This document shows, in pieces, positions 16,078-22,457 of a stretch of 27,491 nt of DNA; within the stretch, counting starts at the first letter, position 1; every line of letters begins with the position of its first letter. Source of the DNA: a virus. Position numbers and translations under genes: made by a program. The stretch covers positions 1-27,491 of the IMG/VR virus record IMGVR_UViG_3300028571_000094; one strand, written 5' to 3'. The notes below the pieces were generated by a model that was not told where the DNA came from, searched no databases, and worked only from the letters and a program-made list of their open reading frames with translations.

Positions 16078-16349
16078 CCGAAGAATGTAGAATAAAGTAT
16101 ATCCGGTATATACAATGTAAGTACTCTGATTTAGCTCAACAGCTAACTAACAAATACAAGCTAGGGAGAAAATGTCCTGAGCTTGAAACTAGAATGTTAG
16201 TAGTTAGAGAATATATTAAATCATTGTACTGCTACAATACTACATTAGAAGAAGGTCAAACCTTAGATGATATAAACTGCTTGACTGAAGATGAAATATG
16301 TAGTATTGTACATCATGCTATGGAATTAACAGAAGATTGTAATTGTTAA
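16074..16349 (+). CDS. Small Cys-rich helical protein, 91 aa
   Basis: Eight cysteines in 91 residues (5, 15, 34, 53, 69, 76, 89, 91), ending DCNC. Predicted to be helical, with LETRMLVVREYIKSLYCY in the middle. Coupled by ATGA to the fibre-like gene upstream. The composition resembles the C-terminal domain of the 188-aa protein. It may be a stand-alone partner that binds the Cys-rich fibre anchor, for example through shared metal or disulfide links. No known family recognised. Confidence 0.6.
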   Translation: MTEECRIKYIRYIQCKYSDLAQQLTNKYKLGRKCPELETRMLVVREYIKSLYCYNTTLEEGQTLDDINCLTEDEICSIVHHAMELTEDCNC

Positions 16350-16363
16350 AAACTTAAAATAAA

Positions 16364-16711
16364 ATGACACAAGGATTCTTAAATGGTAATCTTTTTAAAG
16401 CTAAAGAAACCATTGTAAATGATTATAAAGCATTCAGTTCTGCTACTATTACTGTTAGTGGTACTGTTCAATTGCTTGACTTAACTGGTGCTAAAGCTAA
16501 TGCTAGAGCTGTACATATTTATGTAGACTCTACTGCTGCATCTAAAGCACTAAGGTACACCTATGATGGATCTCTTCCTTCTGCAGGTGTAGGTATTGCT
16601 AGAAAAGATAATGATGAGTTTATCATTACTGAATTTTCTAACCTACAAAAGTTTAGAGTAATTCAAGAGCTAGCAGCTACTACTACATTGTTTATCACCT
16701 ATTTACAGTAA
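16364..16711 (+). CDS. Small beta-rich structural protein, 115 aa
   Basis: Preceded by AAAACTTAAAATAAA, the same A-rich leader type as other genes here. Beta-rich, with ATITVSGTVQLLDLTG, then ARAVHIYVDSTAAS and a C-terminal ATTTLFITYLQ. The size and strand pattern suit a small virion decoration or fibre-tip protein. No cysteines, unlike the three genes before it. Function not assigned. Confidence 0.55.
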   Translation: MTQGFLNGNLFKAKETIVNDYKAFSSATITVSGTVQLLDLTGAKANARAVHIYVDSTAASKALRYTYDGSLPSAGVGIARKDNDEFIITEFSNLQKFRVIQELAATTTLFITYLQ

Positions 16712-16715
16712 GGTC

Positions 16716-17294
16716 ATGTCAAAGTATATTAATACAACTAGGCAAAGTGTATTTAAAAACACAGGAGCATCAGGAAGTGGTAGCTCTGTAGGAGGACTTT
16801 TTTCTCAAACTGGAGATAGTCCTAACAATGCTACTATTTTAGAAACTACTTTAATTGATGGTGGTGTAGGTTCTTTAACAGTACCTGCTAATGGTTTTAC
16901 AGTAGGTGATTCTTTTTCAATAGTAATGGGTGGTAAAGTTAGTTGCAGTAATAATTCTCCAATTACTATTAGAATTAAAAGTGGGGCTGTTGTTTTAGCT
17001 ACAACTGGCTTATTTTCATTACATCTAACTACTTTAAAAAACTGGGAGTTAGAAGTAACTTTTACTATTAGAGCTATTGGTGCTGCTGGTGTGGCATCTA
17101 TTGCAACACATGGAGATTTTTTATATATAAGAGATTCTAGTTCTAATTTTGAAGGTATGACTTTTAGTTCTACTAACAACACTACCTTTGATACCACAAT
17201 ATCTAATACTCTAGATATTACTGGTCAATGGTCTACATTGAATGCTGCCAATGTATTATACTCAGAAATATTCACCTTATCTAAAATTTACTAA
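16716..17294 (+). CDS. Fibre-like beta-sandwich protein, 192 aa
   Basis: Starts with a flexible Gly/Ser-rich segment (NTGASGSGSSVGG, about residues 15-27), then a beta-rich domain with many Thr, Ser, Asn and Ile residues. This is similar in layout to the 214-aa fibre-like protein but lacks the cysteine anchor. It lies four bases after the previous gene and one base before the holin. A tail or head fibre head domain is the most likely role. Family not recognised. Confidence 0.5.
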   Translation: MSKYINTTRQSVFKNTGASGSGSSVGGLFSQTGDSPNNATILETTLIDGGVGSLTVPANGFTVGDSFSIVMGGKVSCSNNSPITIRIKSGAVVLATTGLFSLHLTTLKNWELEVTFTIRAIGAAGVASIATHGDFLYIRDSSSNFEGMTFSSTNNTTFDTTISNTLDITGQWSTLNAANVLYSEIFTLSKIY

Positions 17295-17295
17295 G

Positions 17296-17727
17296 ATGAA
17301 TCACTTGTTATATACATGGACTAGACCTGTTATTGAGTGGATACACTCTACTTTTATAGGAATTTTAGCTTATACTGTTGCATTTTTTGCACCAGTTGAC
17401 AAGTATATTACTGCAATAGGATTTATTGTAGTTCTTGATATGGTAGTAGCTATTATAATTGCAATTAGACAGCCTGGAGGTATAAACAATATTGAAAGCA
17501 GAAAACTTTGGAGAACTGTTATTAAGTTCTGTGTTTATCCTATGGCTATCAAAGGAGCATATTTTATTGAAAATACTTTTAGTCCACATGTTCCTGCTGT
17601 ACAGTTAGTATCAGCACTTATAGCTACTGCTGAAGTCAAATCACTTGATGAACATTGGGAAAAGCTTTTTGGTTATTCTATATTTAAGTCTGTAATTAAC
17701 CTATTGACTACAAAGGGTATTAAGTAA
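17296..17727 (+). CDS. Holin (phage_holin_4/TcdE-like)
   Basis: A 143-aa membrane protein, hydrophobic at about 17-34 and 37-57 and more weakly at about 73-90 and 98-112. It contains VVLDMVVAIIIAIRQPGG, SRKLWRTVIKF, YFIENTF and TAEVKSLDEHWEKLFG. The Asp in the second segment, the Lys/Arg-Lys-Leu motif and the final acidic E-x-SI/SLDE region match the phage holin 4 family. Holins pore the inner membrane at the end of infection and release the endolysin. An in-frame upstream ATG at 17242 would overlap the previous gene by 53 bases. The ATG at 17296 gives the proper holin N-terminus one base after that gene's stop. The amidase is two genes downstream. Confidence 0.75.
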   Translation: MNHLLYTWTRPVIEWIHSTFIGILAYTVAFFAPVDKYITAIGFIVVLDMVVAIIIAIRQPGGINNIESRKLWRTVIKFCVYPMAIKGAYFIENTFSPHVPAVQLVSALIATAEVKSLDEHWEKLFGYSIFKSVINLLTTKGIK

Positions 17728-18317
17728 TGCAAGTATCTAGGGAAATACAAGTATATGTTGAAGAAACAATAAAAAGGTTTCTTAGAACCTCTATGCTTAC
17801 TGTTACTAGAGAAGCACATACTCACCCTAATAAACCTCTACTAGATTCACTTATAAACTCTGGGCCTGGAACAAATTACCTAGCTGATGATGGCATTTAT
17901 AAACCAGTATCAGGTGGTGGTGGAGGAGAATATATTGTAGGAGAAAGAAGAAATGATTGGGTTGCACCTTATTCATATTGTGGTACTGCTGCTGATGGTG
18001 CTTTAGAAAGTGATGCTGTATGGCAAATAGACAGAATACAAGTTACTAACACAGGAGATATTATAGTAATGTCTGCTAATAATGTAGCTTGGACTAATAG
18101 ATATTCAGTTACATATACCAATAGCTACTTACCTTTACAAAAGAAAAATGATTGGAATGCACCATATAGTTATTGTGGGGTATCTCCAATAGGAGCATTT
18201 ACTACAGATCCTATATGGCAAATTGACAGGCTACAAGTAAATAATAATGGCTCAGTAGTTGTTCTTAGTGCTAATAATGTAGCCTGGGATAATAGATATA
18301 TAGTACCTTATACTTAA
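17727..18317 (+). CDS. Tail fibre protein with duplicated receptor-type domain
   Basis: A 196-aa protein starting in a TAATG junction with the holin stop. Residues 5-60 hold EAHTHPNKPLLDSL and NYLADDGIYKP, a segment I associate with Bacteroidota phage tail fibre proteins, followed by a flexible SGGGGG linker. Two copies of a 56-residue module follow (76-131 and 141-196), each with NDW-APYSYCG, WQIDR and SANNVAW-NRY. I count about 36 of 56 identical residues. A surface-binding or carbohydrate-binding role is likely by analogy with repeated fibre domains. Confidence 0.65.
   Translation: MQVSREIQVYVEETIKRFLRTSMLTVTREAHTHPNKPLLDSLINSGPGTNYLADDGIYKPVSGGGGGEYIVGERRNDWVAPYSYCGTAADGALESDAVWQIDRIQVTNTGDIIVMSANNVAWTNRYSVTYTNSYLPLQKKNDWNAPYSYCGVSPIGAFTTDPIWQIDRLQVNNNGSVVVLSANNVAWDNRYIVPYT
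17952..18314 (+). repeat. Duplicated 56-codon domain
   Basis: Copies at 17952-18119 and 18147-18314 encode modules about 64% identical, each starting NDW and ending YT, with a nine-residue linker. The protein matches are in register without gaps, so this is an internal tandem duplication that has since diverged. Confidence 0.9.
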
Positions 18318-18322
18318 TTGTT

Positions 18323-18802
18323 ATGAACTACACAGAAGTTTTTAAAGAATCTCCTAATAAATCTAGAGTGCTACAACCTACTGGGATTGTATTACATCAC
18401 TCTGCAGGTAATTTTGTGGGCTCAGAAGCTTGGATTTTATCTCCAAAAAGCAAGGTGTCATATCATTGTTTAGTAAACACTGATGGGAATAGAACTATAT
18501 TAGTCCCTGATAATAAAAGAGCATGGCATGCTGGTGTATCTTCTTTTAAAGGTAAGCAACATTGTAATAACTTTCTGTTGGGTATAGCGGTAACTGGTAA
18601 TACTAGTAAGCGTTTACTAAATGAAGATGAGATTAATAGTGTTGCTGAATGGTGTGTGGCCAAAATGAAACTTTACAACTTTGGGATTGACAGGATAACT
18701 ACGCATAGAGAAATATGTCCAGGGAGAAAAGCTGATGTAGATCCGAGAGCTGAAAAAGCTATCAAAGAAATGATTCTGGAAATGTTAAATAATAATCATT
18801 GA
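18323..18802 (+). CDS. N-acetylmuramoyl-L-alanine amidase (endolysin)
   Basis: A 159-aa zinc amidase (Amidase_2/AmpD/PGRP fold) that cuts the MurNAc-L-Ala bond of peptidoglycan. It shows GIVLHHSAGN with His25, SYHCLV with Tyr47, and THREICPGRKADVDP with His128, Lys136 and Asp138. The H-x9-D spacing with Lys two residues before Asp matches AmpD (H154/K162/D164), so the zinc ligands are probably His25, His128 and Asp138. There is no signal peptide, so it depends on the holin for release. No cell-wall-binding domain, as is usual for phages of Gram-negative hosts. Confidence 0.93.
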   Translation: MNYTEVFKESPNKSRVLQPTGIVLHHSAGNFVGSEAWILSPKSKVSYHCLVNTDGNRTILVPDNKRAWHAGVSSFKGKQHCNNFLLGIAVTGNTSKRLLNEDEINSVAEWCVAKMKLYNFGIDRITTHREICPGRKADVDPRAEKAIKEMILEMLNNNH

Positions 18803-18806
18803 AACT

Positions 18807-19100
18807 ATGAATACTAATAAACCTATCGTTGTTGATGAAGTTACCTATGATAAGGTGGCGGCATCTTTATCATCAATGCCTCTATTCAGAGAAGAAGAAA
18901 TTGGTCAAACTGTAGCAATTAGACTACAGTATTACACCCATGATGAAAATGGTAATGTAATTAGACCTGAAGACCCATCTCAATATGATGTACCTATTGT
19001 ATATGGAGATGTAACTACTTCAGGTGATACAGATGCACTAACTGCCTTCGCCAAGATTACCGAGGCATTACAAGAGTACATTAACGCTAAAGGGCTTTAA
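18807..19100 (+). CDS. Hypothetical protein, 97 aa
   Basis: An acidic soluble protein just after the amidase and two bases before the spike gene. The first part contains PIVVDEVTYDKVAASLSS. The second has a YDVPIVYGDVTTSGDT turn-rich stretch and ends in a helix, LTAFAKITEALQEYINAKG. The last 60 bases contain CpG and C-ending codons like the spike gene that follows, so the composition break begins inside this gene. A small chaperone or partner of the spike is possible, given the tight pairing. Function unknown. Confidence 0.6.
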   Translation: MNTNKPIVVDEVTYDKVAASLSSMPLFREEEIGQTVAIRLQYYTHDENGNVIRPEDPSQYDVPIVYGDVTTSGDTDALTAFAKITEALQEYINAKGL

Positions 19101-19102
19101 TT

Positions 19103-20317
19103 ATGGCTAATTACAAGGCCGTAGCCAGCGGCAACTGGTCAAACTTGGCAACATGGCAAGATAATTCGACTGGAAGTTTTGTTGCATCTACAGTATTGCC
19201 GGGGGCGAGTGATGTTGTTTATTTCAACAACTTTACCGTGCAAATGGATGTTGATGTTACGGTTTCGCAGATTAATAACAACAGTACAACAGGGGTAACG
19301 GCTGGGGGTACTGGTGTTATTTCGACATCAAGAACGGTTAATGCAAATTTAATATTTACAAACTTTAGAACACTTATATCTATTACAGCGACTTCTACAA
19401 GTGTGGTAAATATTGTTGGAAATATACCCGGAACAGGGTCTGAGGCTGTTTGTACTTGTATAAACCAAAGTGGCAACTGTACATTAAATTTTGTTGGAAA
19501 TATAACAGGCGGAGCCTTTTCTGGCGGAGGACAAAATCAAAATGTAACAGGTATAAATGTAGGCATTGGGGCTACGTTAAATTGTACAGGGGACATTGAA
19601 GGCGGGAAAAACACATCATCTACTGGCATAGGTACTAATAGAGCAATAGATGCAGGAACAAGTTCTATAATCAACGTTGTTGGCAATGTATCAAGTGGAA
19701 CAGGAACAAGGTCTAATTCAGGAATTAGAAATCTGAATAATGCAACAATAAGCATTACAGGAAATATTTCAAATGTATCAGGAAATGACAAGTTATTGCC
19801 AAATTGCGGTATATTACTTGGGGACGGAACAATACCTTGCAATATAATTGGGAATGTTACAGCAAATTCAATAGGGCATGCAGTGTTTTCAAATACAAAC
19901 CCAGTAAAACTAACAGGCAATCTAACTAACGGTACATCCGGTGATATGGCATTTAGAGGAGCAATATTGTATCTTGAATCGGCAAACCAATGGGAGTTTA
20001 GAAAAGAAAACTTAACAACAAATACTTTATATGCACCCGGAGTAGCAACTGGGTTCCCAGCTACTAATAACGTAAGAACAGGGATAACCTACGGCCCAAC
20101 CAACAACCTGACTGGAACTTGTGCTGTGCCTCCTGCAGCAGCAGTAAGTATTGGTGTACCAGTAGATAATACAGTAGGTACAGGATATCTAAATGCTACA
20201 GATATCTGGAATGTACCACTAGCAAATATCACTACACCTAATAGCATAGGAGAAAGATTAAAAGCTGCATCTACAGTACAAAGTACAGGTGCTCAATTAG
20301 CAGCATTTTTACCTTAA
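19103..20317 (+). CDS. Tail spike/fibre with beta-helix-like repeats
   Basis: A 404-aa protein. The N-terminus (SGNWSNLATWQDNSTGSF, then PGASDVVYFNNFTVQMDV) has the NWS..TW...P...D.V pattern that often opens secreted or surface beta-helix proteins. Residues 102-275 hold seven rungs with a core like I-N-V-V-G-N-V (Gly-Asn at 106, 132, 163 [GD], 194, 220, 250 and 272), suggesting a right-handed beta-helix. The C-terminal 50 residues (TDIWNVPLANIT, SIGERLK) resemble a fibre end shared by other phage proteins. Bases 19040-20110 are CpG-rich against a CpG-poor phage, so the binding region was probably acquired from elsewhere. Confidence 0.62.
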   Translation: MANYKAVASGNWSNLATWQDNSTGSFVASTVLPGASDVVYFNNFTVQMDVDVTVSQINNNSTTGVTAGGTGVISTSRTVNANLIFTNFRTLISITATSTSVVNIVGNIPGTGSEAVCTCINQSGNCTLNFVGNITGGAFSGGGQNQNVTGINVGIGATLNCTGDIEGGKNTSSTGIGTNRAIDAGTSSIINVVGNVSSGTGTRSNSGIRNLNNATISITGNISNVSGNDKLLPNCGILLGDGTIPCNIIGNVTANSIGHAVFSNTNPVKLTGNLTNGTSGDMAFRGAILYLESANQWEFRKENLTTNTLYAPGVATGFPATNNVRTGITYGPTNNLTGTCAVPPAAAVSIGVPVDNTVGTGYLNATDIWNVPLANITTPNSIGERLKAASTVQSTGAQLAAFLP

Positions 20318-20327
20318 TACATAAATC

Positions 20328-20453
20328 ATGGCAAAAGTAACTAAATCAAATTCACAGAAAGTATCCTTTGGAGCTAGAAAATCTGGCAAGGCTAAAAGGA
20401 AATTTGGGCCTAGGGAAGAAAGACCTAAAAAATATAATGGTCAAGGTAGGTAA
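20328..20453 (+). CDS. Tiny basic protein, 41 aa
   Basis: An ATG-to-TAA frame of 41 codons, with about a third Lys or Arg. It reads KVSFGARKSGKAKRKFGP and ends KKYNGQGR. Proteins of this type, with GKAK-K-GP and a final Y-GQGR, look familiar to me from crAss-like phages. Without it a 186-base gap would remain. The charge suggests nucleic-acid or acidic-protein binding, perhaps packaged with the genome, but this is inference. A promoter-like leader begins at its stop codon. Confidence 0.65.
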   Translation: MAKVTKSNSQKVSFGARKSGKAKRKFGPREERPKKYNGQGR

Positions 20454-20503
20454 CTTATTTTGATTAACTTCGTATAACTATATAAACTATATAAAAAACT
20501 TAA
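20451..20503 (+). promoter_or_regulatory. Promoter-like leader, copy H
   Basis: TAACTTATTTTGATTAACTT, then CGTATAACTATATAAAC, then AAAAAACTTAA up to the ATG at 20504. It aligns closely with the leader at 12963-13016. TTTG (20459-20462) and TAAAC (20483) are 20 bases apart, fitting the Bacteroidota -33/-7 spacing. It probably drives the spanin-like genes and the tail genes downstream. Confidence 0.5.
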
Positions 20504-20572
20504 ATGGCTACTCAAATATCTAAAAAAATAACTTATAATGATCCTGCACCTAATTTAGCTAATAGTCTGTGA
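20504..20572 (+). CDS. Possible 22-aa leader peptide
   Basis: An ATG directly after the AAACTTAA leader opens a 22-codon frame that stops in a GTGA overlap with the GTG start at 20569. The perfect leader and the four-base overlap suggest it is translated and couples initiation of the membrane protein. It is too short to judge by composition. It could also be a remnant of a decayed gene. Confidence 0.35.
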   Translation: MATQISKKITYNDPAPNLANSL

Positions 20573-20922
20573 AAGCTTATTTTATTATTATGATAGTTGT
20601 CCTTCTTATAGCTGTTTCAGTAGCTTGTGGTTTATACATTCATGAAAATGTAAAAGTGAGTGATAGAGATCATAAAATTAAAAGCTATGAAGATTCTATA
20701 AGTGTTTACCAAAAGGAATTAAGAATGTTAAAGCTAGAAAAAGACAGCCTTAACATTTCTTTAGAAGCATCTTTAGAATCTTTAGAAGAAAAGAAAACCC
20801 AGATTAAAAACCTAAAAAAGAAACTTTATGCCAAAGCTGATTCTGTTAAGCATCTTTCTAATGATAAGTCAGTTGAGTATCTCTCAAAATTCTTATCCAA
20901 AAGAAGTAAAGCTGGGGAATGA
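20569..20922 (+). CDS. Rz-like inner-membrane spanin candidate (i-spanin)
   Basis: A 117-aa protein starting with GTG. It has a single N-terminal membrane segment (about 4-24, FIIMIVVLLIAVSVACGLYI) followed by about 85 residues of coiled coil rich in Lys, Glu, Ser and Leu. This N-in type II layout is that of Rz i-spanins, which span the periplasm and fuse inner and outer membranes in the last lysis step. The next gene starts inside it in another frame and encodes a signal peptide, as in Rz/Rz1 pairs. No sequence family is recognised. It lies after holin and amidase but not next to them. Confidence 0.55.
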   Translation: MKAYFIIMIVVLLIAVSVACGLYIHENVKVSDRDHKIKSYEDSISVYQKELRMLKLEKDSLNISLEASLESLEEKKTQIKNLKKKLYAKADSVKHLSNDKSVEYLSKFLSKRSKAGE

Positions 20923-21259
20923 TACAGTAGTATGTATCACTTTTCCACAGCTTAAAAATATTATCTATGAAATAGAACTATCTGAGGGTAAAACTCAGAT
21001 TATTGATTCTATGGAAGTAGCTCTTAATATCTGTGACACTTCATTAAGTTATTACCAAGCTGTTGTTAATAACTTAGAAAGCCAAAATATTAACTTAACT
21101 AATCAAATAGATAAGCATAAGAAAATCAACCATTTGCTAGTGCAAGAGAACATTGAATTAACTAAAAAAGTTAAAAGACATAGGTTCTGGACTAAAGTAG
21201 GTAGTATAGCAAGTGGAGTAATAATTACAGTCCTTACTGTTGTTATTGCCACAAATTAA
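20828..21259 (+). CDS. Signal-peptide, coiled-coil, C-terminal TM protein (spanin partner)
   Basis: A 143-aa protein overlapping the Rz-like gene by 95 bases in another frame. Residues 1-20 (KLILLSIFLMISQLSISQ) look like a signal peptide. There is no Cys at a lipobox position, since the first Cys is residue 36. Then comes a KLGNDTVVCITFPQLKNI segment, of a kind I associate with Bacteroidota phages and prophages, then a coiled coil (about 75-120) and a C-terminal membrane segment (122-141). A secreted start with a membrane end recalls single-protein spanins, but the lack of a lipobox argues against a standard outer-membrane anchor. Function inferred from architecture and overlap. Confidence 0.55.
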   Translation: MPKLILLSIFLMISQLSISQNSYPKEVKLGNDTVVCITFPQLKNIIYEIELSEGKTQIIDSMEVALNICDTSLSYYQAVVNNLESQNINLTNQIDKHKKINHLLVQENIELTKKVKRHRFWTKVGSIASGVIITVLTVVIATN

Positions 21260-21290
21260 TGTAAATATTTGTAAACTTAAATCATTTGCT

Positions 21291-22457
21291 ATGACTATAG
21301 AAGAAATCAAAAAACAATTAAGCCTCTATCCTAGTTACATTAGAAACTATGACCACAAAAGGTTTGCTACTAGATACAAGGTTAATCTAGAAGATGTAGT
21401 GGAAGCTGTTAAACAGATTAAAGAAGAATCTGCAGTAGCCCCTAACAATGATACAGCAGAGTTTAATTCTTTTTTAAGTACTAATAACTTAAAACTTAGT
21501 GATGTTAAGAAAGTAAAATTCTGGCAAAACTTTAAGGGAGAGAATAGATTTAGTGTTGATACTAAAAATGAATGGTACAGTAACCCTCAAGAACTGCTTG
21601 CAGAATTTAGAGATGTACTAGAGCAATATGAAATGCCTGTACACAAGCCTATCATTAAAAGGAATCATGGTGATAGTATAGCAGTTATTAACCTATATGA
21701 TGCTCACATTGATAAGATAGTACTTATTGATGAAACTAACCCTTCAGGTTCTGTAGAAACCAATTGTGATATCTTTGAAGATGCTTTTGATAAACTACTT
21801 AGCCAAAGCTTAGTATATAATCCAGAGATGATTATATTCCCTGTAGGTAATGATTTCTTCAATGCTAATGATTCTCGCAATACTACATTAAAAGGTACTC
21901 CACAAGAGTCTAATCCATTTTGGAAAAAGAGTTTTATGGAAGGCTATAAAACTATTAGAAGGTGTATTGACAAAGCAGCTAACTACTGCAATGTATATGT
22001 AGTAATGGTTATGAGTAACCATGATGCTGATAAGCTTTTCTACTTAGGTCAAATGCTAAAAGCTACCTATGAAAAAGATGGTGCAGTATGTATTGATGAT
22101 ACTACTACATCTAGGAAGTATATCACTTATGGATCTAACCTATTAGGTTTTAGTCATGGAGATAAAGAAAAGAATTACATTAAAGACCTTCCTGCAACTA
22201 TCATGATTGAAAACAAGAATATCATGCCAGAGGTTGATTACATTCATCATTTCTGTGGAGATGTTCACCACAAAGAAACATTTCAATCTAGAACATCACA
22301 TGACTTAAGAGGATGTACTATTTCATTCCTAAGATGTTTATCTGATTTAGGAAGGTGGGAATATGAGCAAGGTTATGTTGGTGTACCTAAAACTGCTGAA
22401 AGTTATATCTTTACAAAAAATAAAGGACTAGCAGCTAATCTATTAGTACATATCTAA
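21291..22457 (+). CDS. Calcineurin-like metallophosphoesterase, 388 aa
   Basis: Motifs of the two-metal phosphoesterase fold occur in order: YDAHI (Asp137, His139), GNDFFN (186-191, with Asp188), MSNHD (Asn243, His244), FSHGD (His289) and CGDVHH (His326, His327). The family includes Mre11/SbcD nucleases and phosphatases. The N-terminal 50 residues look like a helix-turn-helix (RFATRYKVNLEDVVEAVKQI), suggesting a nucleic-acid substrate. An in-frame ATG at 21240 lies in the previous gene. I chose 21291, after the GTAAACTTAAATCATTTGCT leader. It ends in TAATGA with the ring protein gene, so it is coupled to tail assembly genes. Confidence 0.8.
   Translation: MTIEEIKKQLSLYPSYIRNYDHKRFATRYKVNLEDVVEAVKQIKEESAVAPNNDTAEFNSFLSTNNLKLSDVKKVKFWQNFKGENRFSVDTKNEWYSNPQELLAEFRDVLEQYEMPVHKPIIKRNHGDSIAVINLYDAHIDKIVLIDETNPSGSVETNCDIFEDAFDKLLSQSLVYNPEMIIFPVGNDFFNANDSRNTTLKGTPQESNPFWKKSFMEGYKTIRRCIDKAANYCNVYVVMVMSNHDADKLFYLGQMLKATYEKDGAVCIDDTTTSRKYITYGSNLLGFSHGDKEKNYIKDLPATIMIENKNIMPEVDYIHHFCGDVHHKETFQSRTSHDLRGCTISFLRCLSDLGRWEYEQGYVGVPKTAESYIFTKNKGLAANLLVHI

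Noticed and set aside
17242-17295. Upstream start for the holin
   Set aside because: It would add 18 polar residues before a proper holin N-terminus and overlap the previous gene by 53 bases. The ATG at 17296 follows the stop by one base.
20828-21259. Outer-membrane lipoprotein (classical Rz1)
   Set aside because: The signal peptide is followed by SISQNSYP with no Cys at the cleavage site, so a lipid anchor is not supported, although the overlap layout is kept as evidence for a spanin-like role.
21240-21290. Upstream start for the phosphoesterase
   Set aside because: It lies within the end of the previous gene, while the ATG at 21291 follows a leader shared with the gene at 11181.
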